Shown here: one piece after another, positions 15,551-23,404 of the stretch | Position numbering within the stretch: the first letter of the stretch is position 1 | Layout: each line of letters begins with the position of its first letter | Assembly: GCA_963706535.1 (NCBI GenBank) | Contig: CAVPMU010000002.1 | Coordinates: forward strand, 496,001-560,000 | DNA from: RPQJ01 sp963706535 | Lineage (GTDB): Bacteria > Pseudomonadota > Gammaproteobacteria > Steroidobacterales > Steroidobacteraceae | Direction of reading: 5' to 3' | Length of the DNA stretch: 64,000 nt | Position numbers and translations under genes: made by a program | Notes under the pieces: model-generated | The model's database searches: none | What the model saw: the letters and a program-made list of their open reading frames with translations, nothing else | Told to the model about the DNA's origin: nothing

Positions 15551-18001
15551 ATGGCAAGCCTCCGCTGCGGACTGGTCTCCATGCGCCTGCTCGCCCTGGC
15601 CGCACTGCTCGCGCTGCTCGCGGGCTGCGGGGGCGGCGCGAAGACGGTCGAGAATCCCGTGACCTCGGGCGGTACGCCCCCGGCCTACAGCGGCCCGCCG
15701 CCGGCGACCGCGGACGTGCAGTCGTTCAAGATCAACGTCTGGGACAACCTGAAGGCGAGCAACCGCTGCGGCCAGTGCCACACGGCCAGCGGGCAGGCGC
15801 CGCAGTTCGTGCGCCAGGACGACATCAACCTCGCCTACGCGGCCGCCAACGGCATCGTGACGCTCTCCTCGCCAGCCGACTCGCGCATGGTCGTGAAGGT
15901 GCGTGGCGGCCACAACTGCTGGCTCGCGAGCGCGGATGCGTGTGCCGACATCCTCACTACCTGGATCACTAACTGGGCAGGCACGTCGCAGGCCGGCGGC
16001 GGCGTGGAGTTGAAGCCCCCGCCGCTGCGCGACCCGGGGGCGAGCAAGAGCTTCCCCGACTCGCCGGGCCTGTTCGCGAGCACCGTGCACCCGTTGCTCG
16101 AGGAGTACTGCTCGCGCTGCCACACGTCCTCCGCGGCGAATGCGCAGTCGCCGTATTTCGCCTCGAGCGACGTGGACGAGGCGTATGCTGCCGCGCGCGT
16201 GAAGATGGACCTCGACCAGCCGGGGGCTTCGCGCCTGGTGCTGCGCCTCCGCAGCGAGTTCCACAACTGCTGGAGCGATTGCGCGGCCAACGCAAACGAG
16301 ATGGAGGCTGCGATCGCCGCCTTCGCGGGCTCGATCCCGCTGACGGCGGTCGATCCCACGCTGGTGCTCTCGAAGGCCCTGTCGCTCTACGACGGCACCG
16401 TCGCGAGCGGCGGCAACCGCTACAACTCGAACGTCGTCGGTCTGTGGGAGTTCAAGACCGGCAATGGTTCGGTAGCCTATGACACCAGCGGCGTCGAGCC
16501 CGCGCTGAACCTCAACCTGTCGGGCGACGTGACCTGGGTCGGTGGCTGGGGCATCAACGTGCGCAGCGGCAAGGCGCAGGGCTCCACCGGCGCGAGCCGC
16601 AAGCTGCACGACCTGATCGGCAGCACCGGGGAGTACACGGTGGAGGCGTGGGTGGCGCCCGGCAACGTCGCGCAGGAGGACGCGCGCATCGTGTCCTATT
16701 CGGGCGGCACCACGACCCGCAATTTCATGCTGGGGCAGACGCTCTACAGCTATGACTTCTACAACCGGTCGAGCGCCACCAACCAGGCGGGCGACCCGAA
16801 GCTCACCACGGCCGCCGCTGACGAGGACCTGCAGGCGACGCTGCAGCACGTCGTGGCGACCTACGACCCGGTCAATGGCCGGCGCATCTACGTCAATGGC
16901 GAATTCACCGGGGATGCCGACCCGGTCGCCGGCGGCACGCTCGCCGACTGGGACGACACCTTCGCCTTCGTGCTCGGCAACGAGGTGTCGGGCGACCGCC
17001 AGTTCCAGGGCGTCTTCCGGCTGGTTGCTGTCTACAACCGCGCGCTCACGCCGCAGCAGGTGGGCCAGAACTTCCAGGCCGGCGTGGGCGAGAAGTTCTA
17101 CCTGCTGTTCTCGGTGAGCCACCTGGTGGGCGTCCCGCAGTCCTACATCATGTTCGAGGTGAGCCAGTTCGACAGCTACGGCTACCTGTTCGACAAGCCG
17201 ACGTTCATCAGCCTCGATCCGGCGGCGACCCCGGGCAACATCCCGCTTGCCGGCATGCGCATCGGCATCAACGGCGCCGAGGCGGAGGTCGGGCAGGCCT
17301 ATCGCACGCTCGACACCGCGCTTACCGACTCGGAGTACGGACCGTTCGGACAACCGCTGTCGAACATCGGCACCGTGATCGGACTGCAGAAGGGGCCCGA
17401 GGCGGACGAGTTCTTCCTCACCTTCGACGTGCTCGGCAGCAACACCAACGTGCGCACTGACCCGGTGCCGCTGTCGCCGGCGCCCCCAGCCGACGTGCGG
17501 CGCGCGGCCGACGTGGGCTTGCGGGTGTTCGACGAGATCAACGCGACGATGTCGAGCCTCACGGGGGTGAGCCCGACGCGACCTTCCGTCGCGGCGACCT
17601 ACCAGCAGGTCAAGCAGGCGCTGCCCACCATCGAGAGCATCGACACCTTCGTCTCGGCGCACCCGGTCGCGATCGCGCAGCTCGCGATCCAGTACTGCGA
17701 CGCACTGGTCGAAGACACCTCGGCACGCTCCGCGTACTTCCCCGGCTTCGACTTCGCGGCGGCCCCGCCGACGGCCTTCGATGCCATGGGCCGGGGCGTC
17801 GTGCTCGACGCGCTGGTGGGCCGGATGATGGCGCAGAACGTGGCGACCGAGCCTGCCGCCGCCGAGGTGCGCGCGGAACTCGACTCGATGATCACGCGGC
17901 TCACGGCCTGCGGCGCGGGCTGCCCGGCCGGGCGTACGGAAACCGTCGTCAAGGCAAGCTGCGCGGCACTGCTCGGCAGCGCCGTCACCCTGGTGCACTG
18001 A
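15551..18001 (+). CDS. LamG-domain lipoprotein with two CxxCH motifs
   Basis: An 816-residue lipoprotein (lipobox LLAGC, Cys26). Two haem-binding motifs, CGQCH (73-77) and CSRCH (187-191), lie in similar repeated modules, each followed by an aspartate-rich 'DD/SSDVD..YAAA' segment and an HNCW motif. Residues about 300-515 form a LamG/concanavalin-A-like jelly roll (VGLWEFKTGNG...YTVEAWVAPGN...HVVATYD...RIYVNGE), a fold that usually binds carbohydrate or protein ligands. The C-terminal 280 residues are unassigned but include paired cysteines. It lies between a CxxCH protein and a Tat-exported DUF1501-like protein. Surface-exposed electron transfer plus ligand binding is plausible; no specific function is known. 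Confidence 0.8.
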   Translation: MASLRCGLVSMRLLALAALLALLAGCGGGAKTVENPVTSGGTPPAYSGPPPATADVQSFKINVWDNLKASNRCGQCHTASGQAPQFVRQDDINLAYAAANGIVTLSSPADSRMVVKVRGGHNCWLASADACADILTTWITNWAGTSQAGGGVELKPPPLRDPGASKSFPDSPGLFASTVHPLLEEYCSRCHTSSAANAQSPYFASSDVDEAYAAARVKMDLDQPGASRLVLRLRSEFHNCWSDCAANANEMEAAIAAFAGSIPLTAVDPTLVLSKALSLYDGTVASGGNRYNSNVVGLWEFKTGNGSVAYDTSGVEPALNLNLSGDVTWVGGWGINVRSGKAQGSTGASRKLHDLIGSTGEYTVEAWVAPGNVAQEDARIVSYSGGTTTRNFMLGQTLYSYDFYNRSSATNQAGDPKLTTAAADEDLQATLQHVVATYDPVNGRRIYVNGEFTGDADPVAGGTLADWDDTFAFVLGNEVSGDRQFQGVFRLVAVYNRALTPQQVGQNFQAGVGEKFYLLFSVSHLVGVPQSYIMFEVSQFDSYGYLFDKPTFISLDPAATPGNIPLAGMRIGINGAEAEVGQAYRTLDTALTDSEYGPFGQPLSNIGTVIGLQKGPEADEFFLTFDVLGSNTNVRTDPVPLSPAPPADVRRAADVGLRVFDEINATMSSLTGVSPTRPSVAATYQQVKQALPTIESIDTFVSAHPVAIAQLAIQYCDALVEDTSARSAYFPGFDFAAAPPTAFDAMGRGVVLDALVGRMMAQNVATEPAAAEVRAELDSMITRLTACGAGCPAGRTETVVKASCAALLGSAVTLVH

Positions 18002-18037
18002 CCGTGGCCGGGCGCCACGAGATCCGAGGTAGGCAAC

Positions 18038-19672
18038 ATGATCATTCGCAAGGCACCTCCGCGGCAGCTCGCGCTCGACGAGCCGATTCGCCACGGCGAA
18101 GCCCACAAGCGGCCGGTGACGCGCCGTGACTTCCTCGCCCAGGGTCTCGCCGCGGGCATGGGTACCGTGGTGGCGCCCACGGTGTTCGGCCTGTTCGCCG
18201 ATCCGCGGGCCGCGATGGCGGCGCTGTCGCCGGACCTCGAGGCGCTGCGCTCGACCTGCGGCATCGAGGTGCTCGGCGCCGGCAAGATCCCGTTCATCTG
18301 CATCGACCTCGCCGGCGGCGCCAACATGGTCGGCTCGAACGTGCTCATCGGCGGCCCAGGTGGCCAGCTCGATTTCCTCTCCACCGCCGGCTACGGCAAG
18401 CTCGGGCTTCCGGGCGACATGGTGCCGGGGCTCATCAATCCCGCCACCGGCACCACGTTCACCGATACCTCACTCGGACTGGCCTTCCATTCCGACAGTG
18501 CCTTCCTGCGCGGCATCCTCGATCGCATCTCCCCGGCGACGGCCGCCGGTATAAATGGCGCGGTCATCGCCGCGCGATCCGAGAACGACACCGGCAACAA
18601 CCCGCACAACCCGATGTACGGGATCTACCGCGCGGGCGCCAACGGCTCGCTCGCGACGCTGATCGGGTCGCGCGCCTCCGACTCGGGCGGCAACTCGATG
18701 GCCCCGGCCGGCCTGATCGACCTGGCGGTGCGCCCGACCAAGGTGGACCGCGCGAGCGACGTCACGGGACTCGTGGACACCGGGCAGCTCGCGAACCTGC
18801 TGAGCGTCGACGACACCGTGGCGGTCATGGAGTCGATCCAGCGCATCAGCCACCGCAAGCTGCAGGCGATCGACCCGAAGCAGGACTGGCCGGACCCGAA
18901 GAAGACCACCGTCACGCGCAGCGAGGTGGTGCGCGAGCTGGTGAGCTGCGGCTACGTGAAGGCGGCGGACGTCGTGGACCGCTTCGGCGATCCATCGAGC
19001 CTGAATCCCGAGCTCGACCCCGACATGGTCGGCGGCTCCGGAGTGTTCTCTCGCGCCGAGTACGACTCCGACGGCGAGTTCCAGAAGACCGCCGCGGTTA
19101 TGAAGATGGTGCTGTCCGGCTATGCCGGTGCCGGCACGATCACCATGGGTGGCTATGACTACCACGGCCAGGGCCGCGCGACGGGCGAGGTGCGCGATTT
19201 TCGCGCCGGCCGCTGCATGGGCGCCTGCCTCGAGTACGCCGCGCGACGCGGCATGCCGCTCATGCTGTACGTCTTCTCGGACGGTTCGTTGTCGGCCAGC
19301 GGGCAGGTCGACAACACGGTGGACGGGCGCGGCAAGTTCATGTGGACCAGCGACAACCAGTCCACGGCTGCGTCGTTCTTCCTCGTCTACAATCCGCGTG
19401 GGCGTCCACAGCTCGTCGACACGGGCGCCGGCGGTGCGGCACGGCACCAGCAGATCGGCTATTTCCGCGCCGATGCCTCGGTCGAGACCGCCTCGAGCCC
19501 GGCGGCGAACAACGTCAACTTGCTGGTCGAAACCGTCGTGCTGAACTACATGGCGCTGCACGGCGAGCAAGGCCAGTTCGGCACGCAGTTCCCGCGGCAC
19601 GGCCTCGGCTCGGCAGCACTGCAGGAGAGCCTGATCGCCTTCAATCCGATCGTGAGCGGACGCATCGGCTGA
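18038..19672 (+). CDS. Tat-exported DUF1501-like protein
   Basis: A 544-residue protein with a twin-arginine signal (TRRDFLAQG, Arg29-Arg30) followed by a hydrophobic helix to about residue 60, so it is exported folded. The body matches the DUF1501/sulfatase-fold-like family often found with cytochrome and LamG proteins (FICIDLAGGANMVGSNVLIGG...GGYDYHGQGRATGEVRDFRAGRC...YVFSDGSLSASGQVDN). Conserved Asp and His residues in YDYHGQG and SDGS would suit a metal site. It lies 36 bases after the LamG gene and ends that operon. Annotation pipelines sometimes label similar proteins as secretion components; nothing here supports that. Enzymatic activity is unknown. Confidence 0.8.
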   Translation: MIIRKAPPRQLALDEPIRHGEAHKRPVTRRDFLAQGLAAGMGTVVAPTVFGLFADPRAAMAALSPDLEALRSTCGIEVLGAGKIPFICIDLAGGANMVGSNVLIGGPGGQLDFLSTAGYGKLGLPGDMVPGLINPATGTTFTDTSLGLAFHSDSAFLRGILDRISPATAAGINGAVIAARSENDTGNNPHNPMYGIYRAGANGSLATLIGSRASDSGGNSMAPAGLIDLAVRPTKVDRASDVTGLVDTGQLANLLSVDDTVAVMESIQRISHRKLQAIDPKQDWPDPKKTTVTRSEVVRELVSCGYVKAADVVDRFGDPSSLNPELDPDMVGGSGVFSRAEYDSDGEFQKTAAVMKMVLSGYAGAGTITMGGYDYHGQGRATGEVRDFRAGRCMGACLEYAARRGMPLMLYVFSDGSLSASGQVDNTVDGRGKFMWTSDNQSTAASFFLVYNPRGRPQLVDTGAGGAARHQQIGYFRADASVETASSPAANNVNLLVETVVLNYMALHGEQGQFGTQFPRHGLGSAALQESLIAFNPIVSGRIG

Positions 19673-19697
19673 GGTGTTCGTGGTAGGGTCGCGTGCC

Positions 19698-20939
19698 ATG
19701 GCGAACCATGGCGAGATCCTGCCGCTGGAAATCCTGTGTTGCCCGCGTTGCCGCGGGCAGCTGCAGCGTGGCGGCACGGGGCTCGCCTGTGCGGCGTGCG
19801 CCATCGAGTACCCGTCCGTCGGCGGCTTGCCCTGGCTGTTCCCCGATCCCGCGGCCGCGCTCGGCGAGTGGCGCGCGCGCCTGCACGCGTTCGTCGCCGA
19901 GCTGGAGCGGCAGTCCGGTCGCTATCGCGAGGCGCTGGCACACGCAGCCGAGCGCGCCAGCACGCGCAACCGGCTCAAGCTGCTCGCCGCCGCCTGCAGC
20001 GACCACGCCCGCCGGCTGCGTGCGCTGCTCGCGCCACTGGCGGACGAGTCGACTGCGGCCGCGCCGGAAGTCTATCGCGCGCTCGGCGTCGCATTGCCCG
20101 TGGCCCAGGGGCTCACGGGCTACTACGCCAATCTCCACCGGGACTGGTGCTGGGGCGAGGCGGAAAACGAGGCAGGCTTCCGGCTCGTCGATGAGGCGCT
20201 CGGTCCCGACGCACCCGGGCGCACCCTGCTGCTGGGCGCGGGCGCCGGCCGGCTCGCGTACGACCTGCACCGGCGTCGCCGTCCGGAGCTGCAGCTGGCC
20301 GTCGACCTTAATCCGCTGCTCATGCTGGCTGCGCGACGGCTGCTCGCCGGCGAGACACTCGAGCTGTACGAGTTTCCGATCGCGCCCCGCGACATCGACA
20401 GCCACGCGATCCTGCGCCGCCTGCGCGCGCCTGAGCCCGTGCCACCGGGCTTGCATCTCCTGTTTGCCGATGTCGCGACGGGACCGTTCGCGCCTGGGGC
20501 CTTCGACACCGTGGTCACGCCCTGGCTGATCGACATCCTCGACGAGGACTGCGCCGGCTTCGCGCGGCGGCTGAATCGCTGGCTCAGGCCCGGCGGGCGC
20601 TGGGTCAACAGCGGGTCGCTCGCGTTCCAGTCCGGCGACCCGGCGGCGCGGTATTCGCTCGAGGAACTGCTGGCAATCCTCGCGGACGCCGGCTTCGCGG
20701 ACGTGCAGTGCCGCGAGGACGGGATTCCCTACCTCGGTTCGCCGGCGAGCCGTCATGCCCGCCGCGAGACTGTCGTGACCTTCTCGGCCGTCAAGTGCGC
20801 GGAAGCTTCGTTGCCTGCGCCGGTCCAACGTGGGCCGGACTGGCTGGAGCGGGTCGACCTCCCGGTGCCGCTGCAGCCGGACCTCGCCGGAACGTCAGCT
20901 AGAGTTCCGCGTCCTCGCCTACGTCGCCTCGCTGATTGA
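19698..20939 (+). CDS. Zinc-ribbon SAM-dependent methyltransferase-like protein, frameshifted near its end
   Basis: Starts at ATG 19698. Residues 8-40 form a Trm112-like zinc ribbon (LEILCCPRCRGQL...LACAACAIEY). Residues 150-330 form a Rossmann-like methyltransferase region (TLLLGAGAGRLAYDLHR, AVDLNPLLMLAARRLL, DTVVTPWLIDIL, RWLRPGGRWVNSG). From about residue 398 the frame loses similarity to natural protein (TSARVPRPRLRRLAD) and stops at 20939. The next frame from about 20890 continues sensibly (RQLEFRVLAYVASLIDGQRS). Removing one A at 20891-20892 joins the two, so a 1-base insertion, real or a sequencing error, truncates the protein. Substrate unknown. It stands between DUF1501 and apbE. 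Confidence 0.75.
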   Translation: MANHGEILPLEILCCPRCRGQLQRGGTGLACAACAIEYPSVGGLPWLFPDPAAALGEWRARLHAFVAELERQSGRYREALAHAAERASTRNRLKLLAAACSDHARRLRALLAPLADESTAAAPEVYRALGVALPVAQGLTGYYANLHRDWCWGEAENEAGFRLVDEALGPDAPGRTLLLGAGAGRLAYDLHRRRRPELQLAVDLNPLLMLAARRLLAGETLELYEFPIAPRDIDSHAILRRLRAPEPVPPGLHLLFADVATGPFAPGAFDTVVTPWLIDILDEDCAGFARRLNRWLRPGGRWVNSGSLAFQSGDPAARYSLEELLAILADAGFADVQCREDGIPYLGSPASRHARRETVVTFSAVKCAEASLPAPVQRGPDWLERVDLPVPLQPDLAGTSARVPRPRLRRLAD

Positions 20940-21084
20940 CGGACAGCGATCGGTAGGCGACATGGCGCAGGTGCTCGTCGAACGGCGCATGGTCGCGGCG
21001 GACGAGGCGGAGCCCATGGTGCAGAGATTCCTGCGCCGCATGTACGAAGAGTCGCGGAGCAGCGACGGCGTCACACAGTCATAG
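20890..21084 (+). pseudogene. Displaced C-terminal winged-helix (PqqD-like) part of the methyltransferase
   Basis: This frame reads ERQLEFRVLAYVASLIDGQR, then SVGDMAQVLVERRMVAADEA and a final RFLRRMY helix. The pattern is typical of small PqqD/winged-helix modules attached to peptide- or SAM-dependent enzymes. It has no start codon of its own in a suitable position and joins the preceding gene after a single-base deletion near 20891. The intact product would be about 460 residues. Confidence 0.6.
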
Positions 21085-21098
21085 CGGGATCCATCCTC

Positions 21099-22076
21099 AT
21101 GCCCAGGACCTTGCTCGTGTTCCTCCATTGCCTGCTGGTCGCCACGCCCCTGCTGGCGCGGGCCGACTGGTATCAGCGCGAGGAGGCGATCATGGGCACG
21201 CGCGTCGCCGTCGAATTGTGGGCGGAGGATCCCGCGCTCGCGGCTCGCGCGATGGCAGCGGTGATCGCGGAGATGCACCGCACCGACGAGCTGATGAGCA
21301 CCTACAAGCCCGCGAGCCAGTTGTCGCGGGTCAATGCCGAGGCCCACGCGCGACCGGTCGTGGTCGATCCCGAGATCGTCGACATCGTCGCGAAGTCATT
21401 CGAGTTCTCGCGCCTGAGCGACGGCGCCTTCGACGTCACCTATGCCAGCGTCGGCTACCTGTACGACTATCGCGCGCACGCCCGGCCCACTGCGGAGCAG
21501 GTGGCGGCGGCGCTGCCCGGCGTCGACTACCGGCAGGTGGAGGTCGATCGCGAGCGGAATACCATCCGGTTCCTGCGCAAGGGCGTGCGCATCGACCTCG
21601 GCGGTATCGCCAAGGGTCGCGCCGTCGATCGCGGCATCGAGACCCTGCGCGCACTCGGCATCACCAACGCGATGGTCAACGCCGGCGGTGACACGCGCCT
21701 GCTCGGCGACCGCCGCGGCAAGCCGTGGATCGTCGGGATCCGCGACCCGCGCAATGATGGCCGCATGGTGACCCGCCTGCCGCTCCAGGACGAGGCGATC
21801 TCCACCTCCGGGGACTACGAACGCTACTTCGAGGAGGACGGTGTCCGCTATCACCACATCCTCGTGCCGGGCACGGGGCAGTCCGCGCGCGAGGTGCGCA
21901 GTGCCACGGTGATCGGCGCGGATGCGACGCTCACGGACGCGCTGTCGACGACCGTCTTCGTGCTCGGCGTGGAGCGCGGCATGGCGCTGGTGAGCCGCCT
22001 GCCGGGCGTGGAGGCCGTCGTCGTGGACAGGGACGGCCGCATCTACTACTCCGGCGGTCTCGCCCCGCTGCAATAA
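21099..22076 (+). CDS. apbE: FAD:protein FMN transferase (ApbE)
   Basis: A 325-residue periplasmic flavin transferase with a signal peptide (residues 1-22). It attaches FMN from FAD to Ser/Thr of target proteins using Mg2+. Family motifs are present: IMGTRVAVELW, the Met/Ser segment TDELMSTYKPASQLSRVN, DLGGIAKGRAVDRG, NAGGDTRLLG, and the metal-binding end VIGADATLTDALSTTVFVLG. It follows the methyltransferase remnant by 14 bases. DUF3570/DUF4266/TlpA genes are known companions of ApbE and are present in the minus-strand operon 11 kb away. Its client protein is not certain; no classical NqrC-type substrate is encoded in the window. Confidence 0.95.
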   Translation: MPRTLLVFLHCLLVATPLLARADWYQREEAIMGTRVAVELWAEDPALAARAMAAVIAEMHRTDELMSTYKPASQLSRVNAEAHARPVVVDPEIVDIVAKSFEFSRLSDGAFDVTYASVGYLYDYRAHARPTAEQVAAALPGVDYRQVEVDRERNTIRFLRKGVRIDLGGIAKGRAVDRGIETLRALGITNAMVNAGGDTRLLGDRRGKPWIVGIRDPRNDGRMVTRLPLQDEAISTSGDYERYFEEDGVRYHHILVPGTGQSAREVRSATVIGADATLTDALSTTVFVLGVERGMALVSRLPGVEAVVVDRDGRIYYSGGLAPLQ

Positions 22077-22146
22077 GGGTTTTGCGCGGCGCGCGGCCGC
22101 GAACTGTGACGCAGTTCGAGCTGCGAGAGTCCGTGCGCCGCATTCA

Positions 22147-22176
22147 TTGACAGGTGCTCGGCGCGCAGACGACGAT
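22147..22176 (+). promoter_or_regulatory. Probable promoter of the riboswitch-controlled operon
   Basis: A perfect -35 box TTGACA (22147-22152), an 18-base spacer and GACGAT (22171-22176) give a predicted start near 22183, a few bases before the riboswitch aptamer. A 7-bp-arm hairpin (22100-22118) after apbE may separate the two transcription units, though it lacks a T-tract. Confidence 0.6.
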
Positions 22177-22185
22177 CCCATTCGA

Positions 22186-22266
22186 CTGACAAGGGCAAAC
22201 CCGTCGAAAGACGGGGACGCAAAGCCACCGGTCTTCGGGTGTCACCCATGACAGCGGGGTTGCCAG
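22186..22266 (+). promoter_or_regulatory. Cyclic di-GMP-I (GEMM) riboswitch
   Basis: The sequence carries the GEMM-I hallmarks in order. GGGCAAACC leads into a helix closed by a GAAA tetraloop (CCGTC-GAAA-GACGG), followed by GGGACGCAAAGCC, a second hairpin region, then AGCGGGGTTGCC. The outer pairing GGCAA (22194-22198) with TTGCC (22260-22264) closes the aptamer. The aptamer ends 1-3 bases before the ATG at 22268, so ligand binding would directly affect ribosome access; no terminator hairpin with a T-run is visible. It should make the downstream TlpA-TPR-TolQ-ExbD-TonB operon responsive to c-di-GMP. Whether binding switches expression on or off cannot be read from sequence. Confidence 0.9.
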
Positions 22267-22267
22267 G

Positions 22268-22795
22268 ATGCAACGCACGGACCATTACGCGCGCGCCCGC
22301 AGGAAGGCGCTGATCGAGACCATCGCATTGCTCGCGGGCGTGCTCGCCTATCCGCTCGCTTCGCACGGGGCGCCCGTGCCGGGCACCGCCGCCCCTGACT
22401 TCGCGCTGCAGGAAATCGGCGGCAGCAACCTCAGGCTGTCCGAGTACCGCGGCGACCTCGTGGTCCTCGCCTTCTGGGCGAGCTGGTGCGGCCCGTGCCG
22501 GGAGACGCTCGCCGAACTCAATCGGCTGCCTGGCCGTGCGGGCGCCGCCGCCCCGGTCGTGCTGGGCGTGAACATCGACGGCGATGCAGCGCGCGCCGCC
22601 TCGATCGCAAGGTCCTTGGGCCTGGCCTACCCGACGCTCGTCGACGCGCGGCAGGCGGTGGGTCGTCTCTACGACGTGGAACGCCTGCCGCTGACCCTGC
22701 TCCTGGACCGGGACGGGGTGGTGCGCGGCCGCTGGTCGGAACAGGATTTTTCCGGCGAGGCGCTCGCCCGGCAGATCGAGGAGCTGGAACCGTGA
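22268..22795 (+). CDS. TlpA-family thioredoxin-like protein (first gene after the riboswitch)
   Basis: A 175-residue thioredoxin-fold protein with an N-terminal hydrophobic segment (residues 15-33, a signal or anchor) and the WCGPC active site at Cys74/Cys77 (LAFWASWCGPCRETLAELNRL). The ATG immediately follows the riboswitch with only a weak AGG before it. A downstream start cannot be excluded, but the signal peptide favours this one. The stop overlaps the next start (GTGA). It is the second TlpA-type protein of the locus, so one may serve each operon. It probably keeps periplasmic cysteines reduced; the client is unknown. Confidence 0.9.
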   Translation: MQRTDHYARARRKALIETIALLAGVLAYPLASHGAPVPGTAAPDFALQEIGGSNLRLSEYRGDLVVLAFWASWCGPCRETLAELNRLPGRAGAAAPVVLGVNIDGDAARAASIARSLGLAYPTLVDARQAVGRLYDVERLPLTLLLDRDGVVRGRWSEQDFSGEALARQIEELEP

Positions 22796-23361
22796 GCAGT
22801 TCGAGTAACGCAAACCTGGCCCGCACGCGCTGGCGTGCGTGCGCCTGCGCCCTGGTCGTCTTCGGGGCGAGCCTGGCGGCCGTCCGTGGTCACGCCGCGG
22901 AGGCCACGCAGGACCTGCGGACCGTCGACGAGGACGTGCAGGCGCTGAAGAAGCAACTGGTCGAGCTGAACCGCGACCTCTTCCGGCTGGAGGAGGAGCT
23001 GCTCTATCCCGCGAGCACGCAGGTCGCGGTGTTCCTGTCGATGGACGTGGGCACGTTCTTCGCGCTCGATTCCGTGACGCTCAAGGTCGACGACAAGGAG
23101 GTCGCCAACTACCTCTACACCGACCGCGAGGTGCAGGCATTGCACCGTGGCGGCGTGCAGAAGCTCTATCTCGGCAACCTCAAGGCCGGCGAGCACGAGA
23201 TCGTCGCGTTCTTCACCGGCAAGGGGCCGCACGAGCGCGACTATCGCCGCGGCACGTCGCTCGAGTTCGAGAAGGCCGTCGGTGCGAAGTACCTGGAGCT
23301 CCGCATCAGCGACCGCGAGGCGTCGCTGCAGCCCGAGTTCGCCGTCCGGCAGTGGGAGTAG
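22792..23361 (+). CDS. Exported coiled-coil/beta-domain protein of unknown function
   Basis: A 189-residue protein starting at a GTG coupled to the TlpA stop. Residues 10-36 are a signal peptide. Residues 38-70 form an amphipathic helix or short coiled coil (DLRTVDEDVQALKKQLVELN). The rest is a beta-rich domain (TQVAVFLSMDVGTFFALDSVTLKVDDKEVANYLYTD...AGEHEIVAFFTGKGP). The domain resembles proteins encoded next to TPR and TolQ/ExbD genes in similar clusters. No catalytic motif is seen. It is probably a periplasmic structural component of the envelope complex encoded by this operon. Confidence 0.75.
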   Translation: MSSSSNANLARTRWRACACALVVFGASLAAVRGHAAEATQDLRTVDEDVQALKKQLVELNRDLFRLEEELLYPASTQVAVFLSMDVGTFFALDSVTLKVDDKEVANYLYTDREVQALHRGGVQKLYLGNLKAGEHEIVAFFTGKGPHERDYRRGTSLEFEKAVGAKYLELRISDREASLQPEFAVRQWE

Positions 23362-23404
23362 GGACCGTCCCCGCTCCCGGCCGCCCAGGCATCGAGTCGA
23401 TCCC

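Noticed and set aside
14930..18106. A 1058-codon antisense frame opposite the CxxCH and LamG genes
   Set aside because: Its composition (Arg/His/Val/Ala-rich, no motifs) is that of a shadow frame. The sense genes have signal peptides and recognised domains.
20880..20945. Programmed ribosomal frameshift in the methyltransferase gene
   Set aside because: No slippery heptamer or following stem-loop or pseudoknot is evident at GCCGGAACGTC; a simple indel explains it better.
22081..22140. Rho-independent terminator after apbE
   Set aside because: There is a short hairpin (CGAACTG...CAGTTCG) but no T-tract, so it was not called as a terminator.
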